Below, piece after piece: positions 8,568 to 17,816 of a stretch of DNA of 64,000 nucleotides. Numbering within the stretch: position 1 is the first letter of the stretch; each line of letters begins with the position of its first letter. Location of the stretch: positions 434,001 through 498,000 of the forward strand of contig NZ_JANFAU010000003.1 in NCBI RefSeq assembly GCF_026130605.1. The letters run 5' to 3'. The position numbers and the translations under genes are program-made. The DNA comes from Sphingomonas lycopersici (GTDB lineage: Bacteria; Pseudomonadota; Alphaproteobacteria; Sphingomonadales; Sphingomonadaceae). The notes beneath the pieces are model-generated. The model worked only from the letters and a program-made list of their open reading frames with translations, made no database searches and was not told the DNA's origin.

Positions 8568-9725
8568 TCAGGGATCGAGGGGATCGCGCGGGTCGACGCG
8601 CTCGGACGCCGGTGACGGACGGAACACCAGTTCGGTCGGCGACACCCGACGCACGACCTTGCCGGGCTGATAGCCGAGCTCGGCCGCGTTGCGCTCCGCG
8701 AACTTCGCGCTTTCGATATAGGCGCTCTGCAGCGAGTTGCAGACGATCACCGTCTCCGCCTCCAGCGGCGCGCCTAACCGCGCGAGCAGCCGGCCGGCGT
8801 TGCGCAGGTTGGTGGTGGTGTGGCGGGCATAGGGCTCGGTGATGATCGCGTCGGGCGACACGCCGTAGCGGTCGATCAGCGCCTTGCGCATTTCGTCGGC
8901 CTCGGTGAACGGCGTCGCGCGTGGATGCGCCCGTCCACCCGTGAGCAGGATGAAGGCGATGTCACCCTGCGCGAACCGGCGCGCGGCAAGGCGCAAATGA
9001 TATTTCCCGAACGGGCTGAGCGGTTCGCCCTCGATCTCGGGGCCAACGCCCGTGACGATCATCGCGCTATAGCGATAGCGATGCCAGTCGAGCGTCTTCG
9101 CCCGCGCCATCGCCGCAGCGTTGGCGCCGGCGGTCAGCGGTTCATGGCCGATCGCATCAGTGCGATCGCTCACGTCGAGCAGCGCGAGCGCATAGTCGAT
9201 GCTGGGATCGAGCCGCTGCGCCGATCCGTCGCGGGGCGTCTCGGCGATCCAGTCCGCTGCCTGGAGGCGCGCCTGATGATCCTGCGGCGAGACCGCGCCG
9301 GGGCCATCGATCGCGGTCGCGGGGATCGCCCCCAGCGCATAGGTCCGCACGATCGTGTTGATCCCCGCGATCTCGCGATCCACTTGCGCAGCGGGCGTAT
9401 CATCTGCCGCGGGAAGGCCTTGCGTTTGGGCGACGGCGCGACGCATCGCCGCCGCTTCGCGATCGCTCCAGAGCAGCGCCTGCGCGCGGCAGACGAGATC
9501 GGCGCCGCACACGGCGCGTCGCTCCCGCCGCAGGCGCAGCACATCCTCCATGCCGGGCGCCCTGGCGATCCGCCCGAGCGCTGCTGGATCATGCCCGGCG
9601 GCATCGAGCAACGGGAAGAGTCGCGCGGACAGCGTTACCATCATCCCGTCGTCCACCGCCTCGGCCGAAGCCGGAGCGGTGAGCGCCGTCACCGCGAGCG
9701 CCGCGGCGGGGAGCAGCGCACGCAT
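8568..9725 (-). CDS. YdcF/DUF218-family exported protein
   Basis: About 385 residues with a signal peptide (MRALLPAAALAVTALTAPASA). The N-terminal half is helical and not recognised. The C-terminal half, about 200-360, is a DUF218 (YdcF/SanA/ElyC) domain with SAMIVTGVGP, ILLTGGRAHP, the EPYARHTTTNLRNAGRLL motif and VIVCNSLQSAY. DUF218 proteins are linked to envelope functions and bind nucleotide-like ligands; the activity is unknown. The start ATG at 9725 shares its A with the TGA of the upstream receptor (TGATG), so translation is coupled; a GTG at 9728 is the alternative. Confidence 0.75.
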   Translation of the reverse strand: MRALLPAAALAVTALTAPASAEAVDDGMMVTLSARLFPLLDAAGHDPAALGRIARAPGMEDVLRLRRERRAVCGADLVCRAQALLWSDREAAAMRRAVAQTQGLPAADDTPAAQVDREIAGINTIVRTYALGAIPATAIDGPGAVSPQDHQARLQAADWIAETPRDGSAQRLDPSIDYALALLDVSDRTDAIGHEPLTAGANAAAMARAKTLDWHRYRYSAMIVTGVGPEIEGEPLSPFGKYHLRLAARRFAQGDIAFILLTGGRAHPRATPFTEADEMRKALIDRYGVSPDAIITEPYARHTTTNLRNAGRLLARLGAPLEAETVIVCNSLQSAYIESAKFAERNAAELGYQPGKVVRRVSPTELVFRPSPASERVDPRDPLDP

Positions 9726-12226
9726 CACCAGCTACGGCTGACGATGAGGCGGAAGTTCCGGCCGAACAACGGGCGGCCGTAGATCGCCTCGCTGGTGCCC
9801 TGGCCGGCGAATTGGTCGGTACGCGTGTTGCCCTCGGTCAGGCCGTGGGCGTTGAACAGATTGTCGCCAACGACCTGGACGTGCCACACCCCCCAATCGA
9901 GCGACGCGCCCGCGCCGATCGTCTGGTACCCCGGCATCGCGGTGCGGTTGAACAAGTCGACATAGCGCCGGCCGACCCATTCGAATCGCCCGAAGATCGA
10001 GACCTTCTGCGCGCCGAGGTCGAAGTCGAAGCTCGGCCGCAAATTGCCGAAGAATTTCGCCTCGCGGATGATCTGCTTGCCGTTCACCGCGCTCGGATCG
10101 GCGCCCGAGCTGTTCTGCAGATTGGCATATTCCGGGTTCTGCCAGGTCACCGAGCCTTCGAGCGAGAACCAGCGGACCGGCACGACCCGGCCGTCGACTT
10201 CGACGCCCTTGACCGAGGCCTCGCCGATGAACGGCAGCGTCTGGTCGTTGCGGCCGGTCAGCGGGTTGAACGCCGCGAACGAGGCGTTGAACGGGTTGAA
10301 CTTGGTGTAGAAGCCGGTCGCGTAGAGATAGTTCGGGCCGAAGCTCGCCTTCAGGCCGACTTCGTACTGACGCGCCTTGGTCTTGACGATGGTCGCATTG
10401 ATGCCGGTCACCACACCCAGCTGCGGCGGCACTTCGAGGTTGGAGATGCGCCCGTAAGCGCCGAAATGGCCGTTCAGGTCGTAGTTGACGCCGACCGTCC
10501 AGTTGGTCGCCTTGGGATTCAGCCGCTGATCGAGCACCTGGCCGGTGAAGGCGCGGGTGGTGTCGTCGGCGAGCGTGGTGGCGTCACCCAGATTGACCTG
10601 CGTGGTGGGCAGCGCGATGCCCTTATAGCCATAGCGTTCAGTACGGATACCGGCGTCGACGCGCAGGCCACGCGTGATATCCCAGGTGTCGTTCGCGTAG
10701 AAGGCGATCATCTGCGCGTCGCCCTGACCCTGGTTAAGCGTCGTGGTGTAGCGCAGCACGCCGTTCTGCGTGACCGAGCCCAATACCGCGCCCGTCGACG
10801 AATAGGCGACCAGGTCGAGGGTGCGTGGCTGGCTGCGCACCTCGATGAGCATGTCCTGATAGGCCTGGAGCAGCGTGTTGCCGTAGAAGGAGCCATACAG
10901 GCCGACGCGCACGTCATGAGTGCCGATGCCCGTCTCGAACTTGCGGGTAACGCTGAGGTCGCCCTGCACCGAATAGAAGTCCGATTCCGAGGCGCGATAC
11001 TGGCCGGACATGACGAGGCCCGAAGCGGTCGAGGGATCGTAGACCGTTGCGCCGTTGGTGCCCGCGAGCGCATAGCCCAGCCGCGCGACATTGGGGCCGA
11101 ACGCGGTGCGCGCGGCGGTCAGATAGCCGGCGGCGAAGGTGGTGGCATCGGCGGGGTTGGTCGTCGAATAAAAGGCGTCGAAGCTCGACTTGCCCTTGGT
11201 CCCGCCGACCTTGGCGGAGACGTGCCAGCCGTTGAAGTCCGCTTCGTAATCGACCGCGGCGTTGAAGAAGCGCATGTGACGGCCGTTGGCGAGGTCGCGC
11301 TGCATGCTTTGCAGCGCTCCGGAGCCGTCGCGATATTTGATGTTGACGTTGCGCAGCGACGGCGAGTTCATCGTGCCGGTGAAATAGTCGATATAGGGAT
11401 TGAGCGAGACCGCCGGGTTACGCGGATCGTTGGTCGGGATCGGCAGATAGAAGACGTTGTGGTCGTTCACATATTCGGCCGAGATCTTGACATATCCATT
11501 GTTCAGCTCGCGCTTGAGGTTGGCGCGGATCTGGCCGCCCTTGTCGCTGGGGAAACCGGCATAGCGATAACCGTCATGCTGGCGCAGGAAGCCGCCGATC
11601 GCGAAAAAGGTGTTGTCGCTGATCGGGCCGGATTGCATCGCGTCGAGCCGATAGAGGCCGGTGTCGCCGAGCGTGACCTGCGCCTTGCCGCGCGCCTGCG
11701 GGCCGCCCGATACGGTGATGTTGTTGGCGATCGCCGCGGCGCTGCTGGCATAGATCGGCGCCGGGCCGCCGCGCACGATCTCGACCCGCTCGGTCATCAA
11801 GTCGTAGCGGTTCATGCCTTCGCCGGAGTTGAAGAAGACGCCGTCGATTTCGTGGTAGAGCGGCAGCCCGTCCTGCTGGAAGATCAGATAACCACGATCG
11901 GTCGGGATGCCACGCACGCGGGTGATGTTCTGCACCTCACCGCCGGTCGCCTCGACCTGGATGCCGGGGACCGTGCCGAGCAGGTCGGCGTAACTCTTCG
12001 GCGCTATCTTCTCGACGTTCGCCTGGCTGAGCGAGTTGATCGCATAGGAGACGTCGAAACGGCGCTGCGCGCGCGCCGAGCCGGTGACGATAATGTCCGC
12101 ACCCGTATCGTCGGCGGTCTGCGCCGGGTCGGCGGCCGGCGTGTCGGCGGTCTGCGCGAAGGCCGGCGCGGATAGCGCACAGAGCGCGAGCACCGCGCAG
12201 CCGGCGGCGAAATTATGCTTCTTCAT
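9725..12226 (-). CDS. TonB-dependent outer-membrane receptor (TBDR2)
   Basis: An 833-residue receptor. The start ATG at 12226 has GGGGGA upstream and opens a signal peptide (MKKHNFAAGCAVLALCALS, cleavage near AFAQ). After ADIIVTGSA comes the plug (about 50-180, with TRVRGIPTDRGYLIFQQDG and RVEIVRGGPAPIYASSAAAI), then a long barrel ending in IVSRSW. It leads an operon with the YdcF-like protein and the S1/P1 nuclease, and is divergent from a ROK regulator across an AT-rich inverted repeat. The pairing with a secreted nuclease suggests uptake of nucleic-acid breakdown products, whereas the ROK regulator points to a sugar ligand; the two clues are not yet reconciled. Confidence 0.93.
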   Translation of the reverse strand: MKKHNFAAGCAVLALCALSAPAFAQTADTPAADPAQTADDTGADIIVTGSARAQRRFDVSYAINSLSQANVEKIAPKSYADLLGTVPGIQVEATGGEVQNITRVRGIPTDRGYLIFQQDGLPLYHEIDGVFFNSGEGMNRYDLMTERVEIVRGGPAPIYASSAAAIANNITVSGGPQARGKAQVTLGDTGLYRLDAMQSGPISDNTFFAIGGFLRQHDGYRYAGFPSDKGGQIRANLKRELNNGYVKISAEYVNDHNVFYLPIPTNDPRNPAVSLNPYIDYFTGTMNSPSLRNVNIKYRDGSGALQSMQRDLANGRHMRFFNAAVDYEADFNGWHVSAKVGGTKGKSSFDAFYSTTNPADATTFAAGYLTAARTAFGPNVARLGYALAGTNGATVYDPSTASGLVMSGQYRASESDFYSVQGDLSVTRKFETGIGTHDVRVGLYGSFYGNTLLQAYQDMLIEVRSQPRTLDLVAYSSTGAVLGSVTQNGVLRYTTTLNQGQGDAQMIAFYANDTWDITRGLRVDAGIRTERYGYKGIALPTTQVNLGDATTLADDTTRAFTGQVLDQRLNPKATNWTVGVNYDLNGHFGAYGRISNLEVPPQLGVVTGINATIVKTKARQYEVGLKASFGPNYLYATGFYTKFNPFNASFAAFNPLTGRNDQTLPFIGEASVKGVEVDGRVVPVRWFSLEGSVTWQNPEYANLQNSSGADPSAVNGKQIIREAKFFGNLRPSFDFDLGAQKVSIFGRFEWVGRRYVDLFNRTAMPGYQTIGAGASLDWGVWHVQVVGDNLFNAHGLTEGNTRTDQFAGQGTSEAIYGRPLFGRNFRLIVSRSW

Positions 12227-12285
12227 CGGATCGTTTCCCCCGAGATATCGTGAACTCGCGGCGCCGATGCGCGGCGCGGATGACA

Positions 12286-12313
12286 GATTTATTTATTTCT
12301 GAGAAAATAAATC
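12286..12313. promoter_or_regulatory. AT-rich inverted repeat, candidate ROK-regulator operator
   Basis: GATTTATTT at 12286-12294 pairs perfectly with AAATAAATC at 12305-12313 around a ten-base spacer. It is by far the most AT-rich point of the region and lies 60 bases upstream of the TBDR2 start and 33 bases upstream of the ROK gene start, the expected place for an operator controlling both. Confidence 0.55.
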
Positions 12314-12346
12314 ACGGGCTGCGTACCGGGCTGCTATTGGCTCCGC

Positions 12347-13483
12347 ATGATGAGGCATCCACCGGTCACGCTGCTCGAGGAAGAGAAGCGGCTGCTCTGG
12401 CAGCTGCGCACGCGCGGCCCACAATCGCGGTCTGCCCTGGCCGAGTCTCTGCAGATCAGCAACGGCGCCATCTCCAAGCTGACCAAAACGCTGATCGGGC
12501 AGGCCTTGATCGAGGAATTGCCCGCCGAGACGTTGGCGGGTCGGGGGCGCCCGACGGTGCCGCTGCGGATTTCCCCGGCTGGGGGCTATGCGGTCGGGGT
12601 AGCGATCTATGCCGGCCTGCTGGAAATCGCGCTGGTCGATTATGCCGGGGGCGTGGTGTCGCTCACGTCCGAGAAGATCGAGCCCGTCGACCCGCTTTGT
12701 TTCGCCCGCCACGTCGATCGCCGTATCCACGATCTCGCGATGGAACACCGACTGCTGGGCAGCCGGCTGTACGGCGTCGGCTTCAGCGTGCCCGGCCCGG
12801 CGCTGTCGCGCGACGGCAATCGCTGGCACGTGGTTCAGAACCTGCCCGGGTGGAAGGAGGCGCCGCTGCGCGCGATCTTCGAGGAAACGCTGCGGCTGCC
12901 GATCTGGATCGAGAATGACGCGACGGCGGCGGCGCTCGCCGAATATTATCTGGGCGGGCTGATCCGGCGCTGTACCGCCGCGGTGGTGATCCTGCTCGGG
13001 CACGGCATCGGGGCGGGAATCGTTCATGAAGGCCGGCTGATGCGCGGCGAAACGGGCAGCGCCGGTGAGATCGGTATGTTCTACCCGGGTAACCAGCCGC
13101 GCCCGACGACGCTCGATCTGATCGCAACATTGCAGGCGGACGGATGCAAGGTCGGATCGCTGGCCGATTTTGCCGAGGCGATCCCGGGATATGAGGCGAC
13201 GATCGATGATTGGCTGGAACGGGCCGCCGATCAGCTTCTCCAGACGATCAACTCGGCGCTCGCCTGGTTCGATCCGGGGGCGATCCGGCTGATGAGCCCT
13301 TTGCCGTCCGCGATCATGCACGGACTTGCCGAACGGCTGAACCGCCGGGCGATCAAATGGGGCGACCATATCGCCGAGAGCGAGAAGGAGCGGTACGACA
13401 TCGAAATCTCCCAGCTCGGCGGCGCCGGCTCCGCGCTGGGCGCGGCGCTACTGCCGATTCATGCGTCGATCGCGCGAACATGA
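12347..13483 (+). CDS. ROK-family transcriptional regulator
   Basis: A 378-residue protein with a MarR-like winged helix at about 10-70 (LLWQLRTRGPQSRSALAES, NGAISKLTKTLIGQ) followed by a ROK (repressor/kinase) domain. The sugar-binding and ATPase-like elements are visible: GFSVPGPA, WIENDATAAALAE, LLGHGIGAGIVHEGRLMRG and GSAGEIG. The canonical CGxxGCxE zinc motif is replaced by GSAGEIGMFYPG without cysteines. NagC/XylR-like ROK regulators sense sugars or sugar phosphates. It is divergent from TBDR2 with an inverted repeat between them, so it is the probable regulator of the TBDR2-YdcF-nuclease operon. There is no clear ribosome-binding site; an alternative ATG lies three bases later. Confidence 0.85.
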   Translation: MMRHPPVTLLEEEKRLLWQLRTRGPQSRSALAESLQISNGAISKLTKTLIGQALIEELPAETLAGRGRPTVPLRISPAGGYAVGVAIYAGLLEIALVDYAGGVVSLTSEKIEPVDPLCFARHVDRRIHDLAMEHRLLGSRLYGVGFSVPGPALSRDGNRWHVVQNLPGWKEAPLRAIFEETLRLPIWIENDATAAALAEYYLGGLIRRCTAAVVILLGHGIGAGIVHEGRLMRGETGSAGEIGMFYPGNQPRPTTLDLIATLQADGCKVGSLADFAEAIPGYEATIDDWLERAADQLLQTINSALAWFDPGAIRLMSPLPSAIMHGLAERLNRRAIKWGDHIAESEKERYDIEISQLGGAGSALGAALLPIHASIART

Positions 13484-13713
13484 CGACACGATTGCTCCAG
13501 CGGAGCACCAGTGGTCTGCGTTCGGTCGGCCTCCCTGTCTGCGTTCGCCTTCAAATCGGCGGGGATGGGAATTCGCGAGGACGGCCTGATAACGGGCAAC
13601 GCCGCAAGGTTCGTACCGCATGTCGTTGCGAATTTGCTGAGCGGGAACGTACCTCGGCGGTCGACGGTTTTTGCCCGCCGAAGCTCAGCCGGTTAAAGAT
13701 AGGCTGGCGATCG

Positions 13714-14964
<1,251 letters not shown>

Positions 14965-15047
14965 TCAGAAAAATCAAGCGCCAAGGTGCGGACCAATGCC
15001 CCGCTTCGCCGCCCCTTCGATCGCTATCCGTCGGCGCGAACTTGGCG

Positions 15048-16265
15048 CTATCCTGCTCGGCGGCGGCCCGCGGTGGCCAGCGCCACGATGGCGGCGGCAA
15101 AGCCCGAAGCCGCAGCGATGCCGAGCGCCCAGCGCGGACCGTAATGACTTGCCACCCAACCGACGATCGGGGCGCCGATCGGTGTGCCGCCCAGCGCAAT
15201 GCCGACGCGCAGCGCCATCACCCGCCCGCGCATGGCGGGCTCGGTCGAGAGCTGCATCAGGCTGTTCGTCGTGTTGGTGAGGGTCAGCGCCGCCACGCCG
15301 ATGATGACGAGCGCGCCAGCAAACAGCCAATAGCCAGGCGCCAAGGCGGCGAACGTGCAGCCGAAACCGAAGATCGTGGCGCCGACCAGCAACAACCGGA
15401 ACTGCGGCATTTCGCGCCCGGCGCCCAAAAGCGCGCCGGACATCGTGCCGATCGCCATGATCGACGACAACAGCCCGTATCCACGGGCGTCCGTATGAAA
15501 GACGCTGACCGCCATGGTCGAGATGAAGATCGGGAAGTTCAGGCCGAACGTCCCGATCAGGAACAGCATGACGAGCATCGCCTTGAGGTCCGGGCGATCC
15601 CACACATAGCGGAGCCCGTCGGCGAAGCCGCCCCTCCCACGGACGGCCCGGGCGTTCGGACGAAGCTGGGCCGTGCGCAGGAAGGCGAGCGAGACCAGCA
15701 CGGCGGCGAAGGAGGCGCCATTGATCAGAAAGGCCCAGCCCGTGCCGACCGCGGCGATCACGATGCCGGAGACGGCCGGACCCACGATCCGCGCGGCGTT
15801 GAACGAGGTGGAGTTGAGCGCCACCGCATTGTGCAGATCCTCGTCCCCGACCAGTTCCGCGACGAAGGTCTGACGCACCGGGGCATCGAAAGCCGCAGCG
15901 CTGCCGAACAGGAAGGCGAAGACGTAGACATGCCAGAGCTGGACGATGCCGGTGACGGTGAGCACCCCCAATGCAATAGCGAGCGCACCCATCGTCGCCT
16001 GCGTGGCGATGAGAAGCTTGCGCTGGTTGAAATGATCGGCGGCGAAGCCCGTCCACGGCAGCAGGATGAGTTGCGGCCCGAACTGCAGCGCCATGACCCA
16101 GCCGACCGCCGAGGCATCATGATGGGTCAGTTGCGTGAGCACCAGCCAGTCCTGCGCGGTGCGCTGGACCCAGGTGCCGACGTTGGAGACGAAGGCGCCG
16201 CCCACCCAGACCCGATAATTGAAGCTTCGCAGCGATCGGAAGGTGTTGCTCGCGCGAGCCTTCAT
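15048..16265 (-). CDS. MFS exporter, EntS/MFS_3-like
   Basis: A 405-residue transporter with about twelve membrane segments. RVWVGGAFVSNVGTWVQRTA and DWLVLTQLT in the first segment, DHFNQRKLLIATQ after TM2 and FDAPVRQTFVAELV in TM4-5 are typical of the MFS_3/EntS group, which exports siderophores, macrolides and other small molecules. It is the last gene of an operon marR-isochorismatase-membrane protein-MFS; its ATG overlaps the upstream stop (ATGA at 16262-16265). The MarR regulator at the head suggests a detoxification or efflux function, but no substrate can be named. Confidence 0.87.
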   Translation of the reverse strand: MKARASNTFRSLRSFNYRVWVGGAFVSNVGTWVQRTAQDWLVLTQLTHHDASAVGWVMALQFGPQLILLPWTGFAADHFNQRKLLIATQATMGALAIALGVLTVTGIVQLWHVYVFAFLFGSAAAFDAPVRQTFVAELVGDEDLHNAVALNSTSFNAARIVGPAVSGIVIAAVGTGWAFLINGASFAAVLVSLAFLRTAQLRPNARAVRGRGGFADGLRYVWDRPDLKAMLVMLFLIGTFGLNFPIFISTMAVSVFHTDARGYGLLSSIMAIGTMSGALLGAGREMPQFRLLLVGATIFGFGCTFAALAPGYWLFAGALVIIGVAALTLTNTTNSLMQLSTEPAMRGRVMALRVGIALGGTPIGAPIVGWVASHYGPRWALGIAAASGFAAAIVALATAGRRRAG

Positions 16266-16600
16266 CGATGCGCCGGCCCGTTGCCGCCATGGAAGCGACC
16301 GAAATGCCGTGCCGAAAACAGCGCGATCGCGAAGGCGCCGACGGCTAGGGCGAGGACGTCTGCGGTATCTTTCAATGCGAAATCACCGACGCGACAGACC
16401 AGCACATAGCCGACGAAGAGGTTGAAGAATCCCCAGAGCACATTGACCGTCGACGACGAGAGCCCTTGTCCGGGCGGATGTGCAAAGGGGCTCTGAAAAG
16501 GCCTGCCCATCATGCCGCTGACGGCATGAGGGATAGCATTCGCCAGGAATGCGCCGCCGAAGCCATATGACAGGAGTGAAAGCCAGGGCATCTCAGGCAT
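16262..16600 (-). CDS. Small integral membrane protein, unknown function
   Basis: A 112-residue protein from the ATG at 16600, overlapping the isochorismatase-like stop by eight bases. It has roughly three hydrophobic segments: near the N-terminus (WLSLLSYGFGGAFLANAIPH), in the middle (LWGFFNLFVGYVLVC) and near the end (VLALAVGAFAIALFSA). Coupling on both sides (overlaps with the upstream hydrolase and the downstream MFS gene) supports it as a real gene of the operon. I do not recognise the family. Confidence 0.75.
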   Translation of the reverse strand: MPEMPWLSLLSYGFGGAFLANAIPHAVSGMMGRPFQSPFAHPPGQGLSSSTVNVLWGFFNLFVGYVLVCRVGDFALKDTADVLALAVGAFAIALFSARHFGRFHGGNGPAHR

Positions 16601-17156
16601 CCTTCGTCGCGAGGAGATCGATGATCTCCCGGCTCGTGCCGGTCTCCCCCAGCCGCGGGAAGATGTTCCTGATGCTATAGTCATGCGCCTCGGGGCGGAT
16701 GTCGGTCATCGCGTCGAGCGCGAGGGTGACGTTGAAGCCCGCCTCATAGGCTTGACGCGCCGTCGCCTCGACGCCGGTTCCGGTCGCCACACCTGCGACC
16801 ACCACCTGGGTGACGCCTCGCGCTTTCAACCGGGCCTCGAGGTCGGTACTGGCGAAGGCGCCCCAGGTCCGCTTCGTCACCACGATGTCGCCGGCTTGCC
16901 GGTCGAGTTCCGGAACGAGATCGGTCCATCCGTCCGGACGGGCGCCCGTTTGAGGGGGCTGCTCGGTCCGGCCCGGCGCCCCGCCCGCGACATTGACGAG
17001 CACGACCGGCAGGCCGCGCCGACGGAAGGCGTCGGCCAGCGCACGGGCGCGTTCGATGACCCCATCTATGGGGTGGATGACAGGCAAGCCGACGATGCCC
17101 TTCTGAAGATCGATGATGATCAGGGCCGTGTTCGGATCGAGTATCGTCAGCGCCAT
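16593..17156 (-). CDS. Isochorismatase-like hydrolase lacking the nucleophile Cys
   Basis: A 187-residue protein with the isochorismatase fold: IIIDLQKG (Asp of the triad, about 16), VVTKRTWGAF (Lys, about 94) and VVVAGVATGTGVEATARQAY. In the cysteine-hydrolase branch a Cys precedes VEATAR; here it is Gly. Loss of that Cys is known in isochorismatases of the PhzD type and in a poorly characterised VATSxGVESTAR subgroup, so it may act on an ether or have another role. It is the second gene of the marR operon, 57 bases after marR. Confidence 0.82.
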   Translation of the reverse strand: MALTILDPNTALIIIDLQKGIVGLPVIHPIDGVIERARALADAFRRRGLPVVLVNVAGGAPGRTEQPPQTGARPDGWTDLVPELDRQAGDIVVTKRTWGAFASTDLEARLKARGVTQVVVAGVATGTGVEATARQAYEAGFNVTLALDAMTDIRPEAHDYSIRNIFPRLGETGTSREIIDLLATKDA

Positions 17157-17213
17157 CGGAATATCCTCCTGAGTTCCAGCATCGGTTTCGCGGCTGGCGG
17201 CCGCGAAACACCT

Positions 17214-17666
17214 TCACTCGTCGACGAGCCGCTTCAGCAGGTCGACAGCCCTTGCCACCTCGTCCTGCTCCTGCGGCGAAAGCCGCATCTGAAGTGCGCG
17301 CGTCAGCCAGTCCTGACGCGCGGCGCGACCCTCCTCGACCGACTTCCGAAACGCCTCGGTGAGCGAGAACAGCGTCTGCCGTCCGTCCGCGGGATCGGGC
17401 GTTCCGCTCACGAGACCGGCATCTTTCAGCGCGTTGAGCACCGGAGCCATCGATTGCGGCCGCATCCCCTCGGCACGGGCGAGGCTCGACGCCGTAGCGG
17501 GCCCGTCCTTCTCCAGGCGGAGCAGGACCGACACCTGAGAGGGCGCGAGGTCCCCGATATGGGCTTGATCGCGCAAGCGTCGCTTCAGCCTGCCCATCAG
17601 CGCGCGGAGCTCCTGCGCCAGAAGCGATGTCGGCGCAGGTCCCTGATCATCCGGTTCGGCACTCAT
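17214..17666 (-). CDS. MarR-family transcriptional regulator
   Basis: A 150-residue winged-helix protein of typical MarR size: helical dimer segment (LLAQELRALMGRLKRRLRDQ), HTH at about 45-85 (DLAPSQVSVLLRLEKDGPAT, AEGMRPQSMAPVLNALKDAG) and the wing GTPDPADGRQTLFSLTEA. MarR proteins repress their own operons until a phenolic or oxidant ligand binds. It is the first gene ahead of the isochorismatase-like, membrane and MFS genes on the same strand. Inverted repeats directly upstream of its start are a candidate autoregulatory operator. Confidence 0.88.
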   Translation of the reverse strand: MSAEPDDQGPAPTSLLAQELRALMGRLKRRLRDQAHIGDLAPSQVSVLLRLEKDGPATASSLARAEGMRPQSMAPVLNALKDAGLVSGTPDPADGRQTLFSLTEAFRKSVEEGRAARQDWLTRALQMRLSPQEQDEVARAVDLLKRLVDE

Positions 17667-17676
17667 GTTGGACTAG

Positions 17677-17721
17677 CTATCAGATCGACAGGTAAGCTGT
17701 AAAGATAGCCTGATCAGATAG
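17677..17721. promoter_or_regulatory. Imperfect inverted repeat upstream of marR
   Basis: CTATCAGATC at 17677-17686 and GATCAGATAG at 17712-17721 form a ten-base dyad with one mismatch at the centre of each arm. GCTATC (17676-17681) also pairs with GATAGC (17704-17709). It lies 11-55 bases upstream of the marR start codon, the standard place for a MarR autoregulatory site. Confidence 0.4.
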
Positions 17722-17816
17722 ACTGGATAAATGGTTGCGCCGGGCGCCACAGCGCTGCCCGCTTCTTACCCCTTCAATAGAACCGGACGGACCTGCCCCG
17801 CCGCCGCGTCGCCCCG

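Noticed and set aside
9812..12175. Plus-strand open frame of 787 codons
   Set aside because: It is entirely antisense to TBDR2, with low-complexity R/D/V composition and no recognisable motif.
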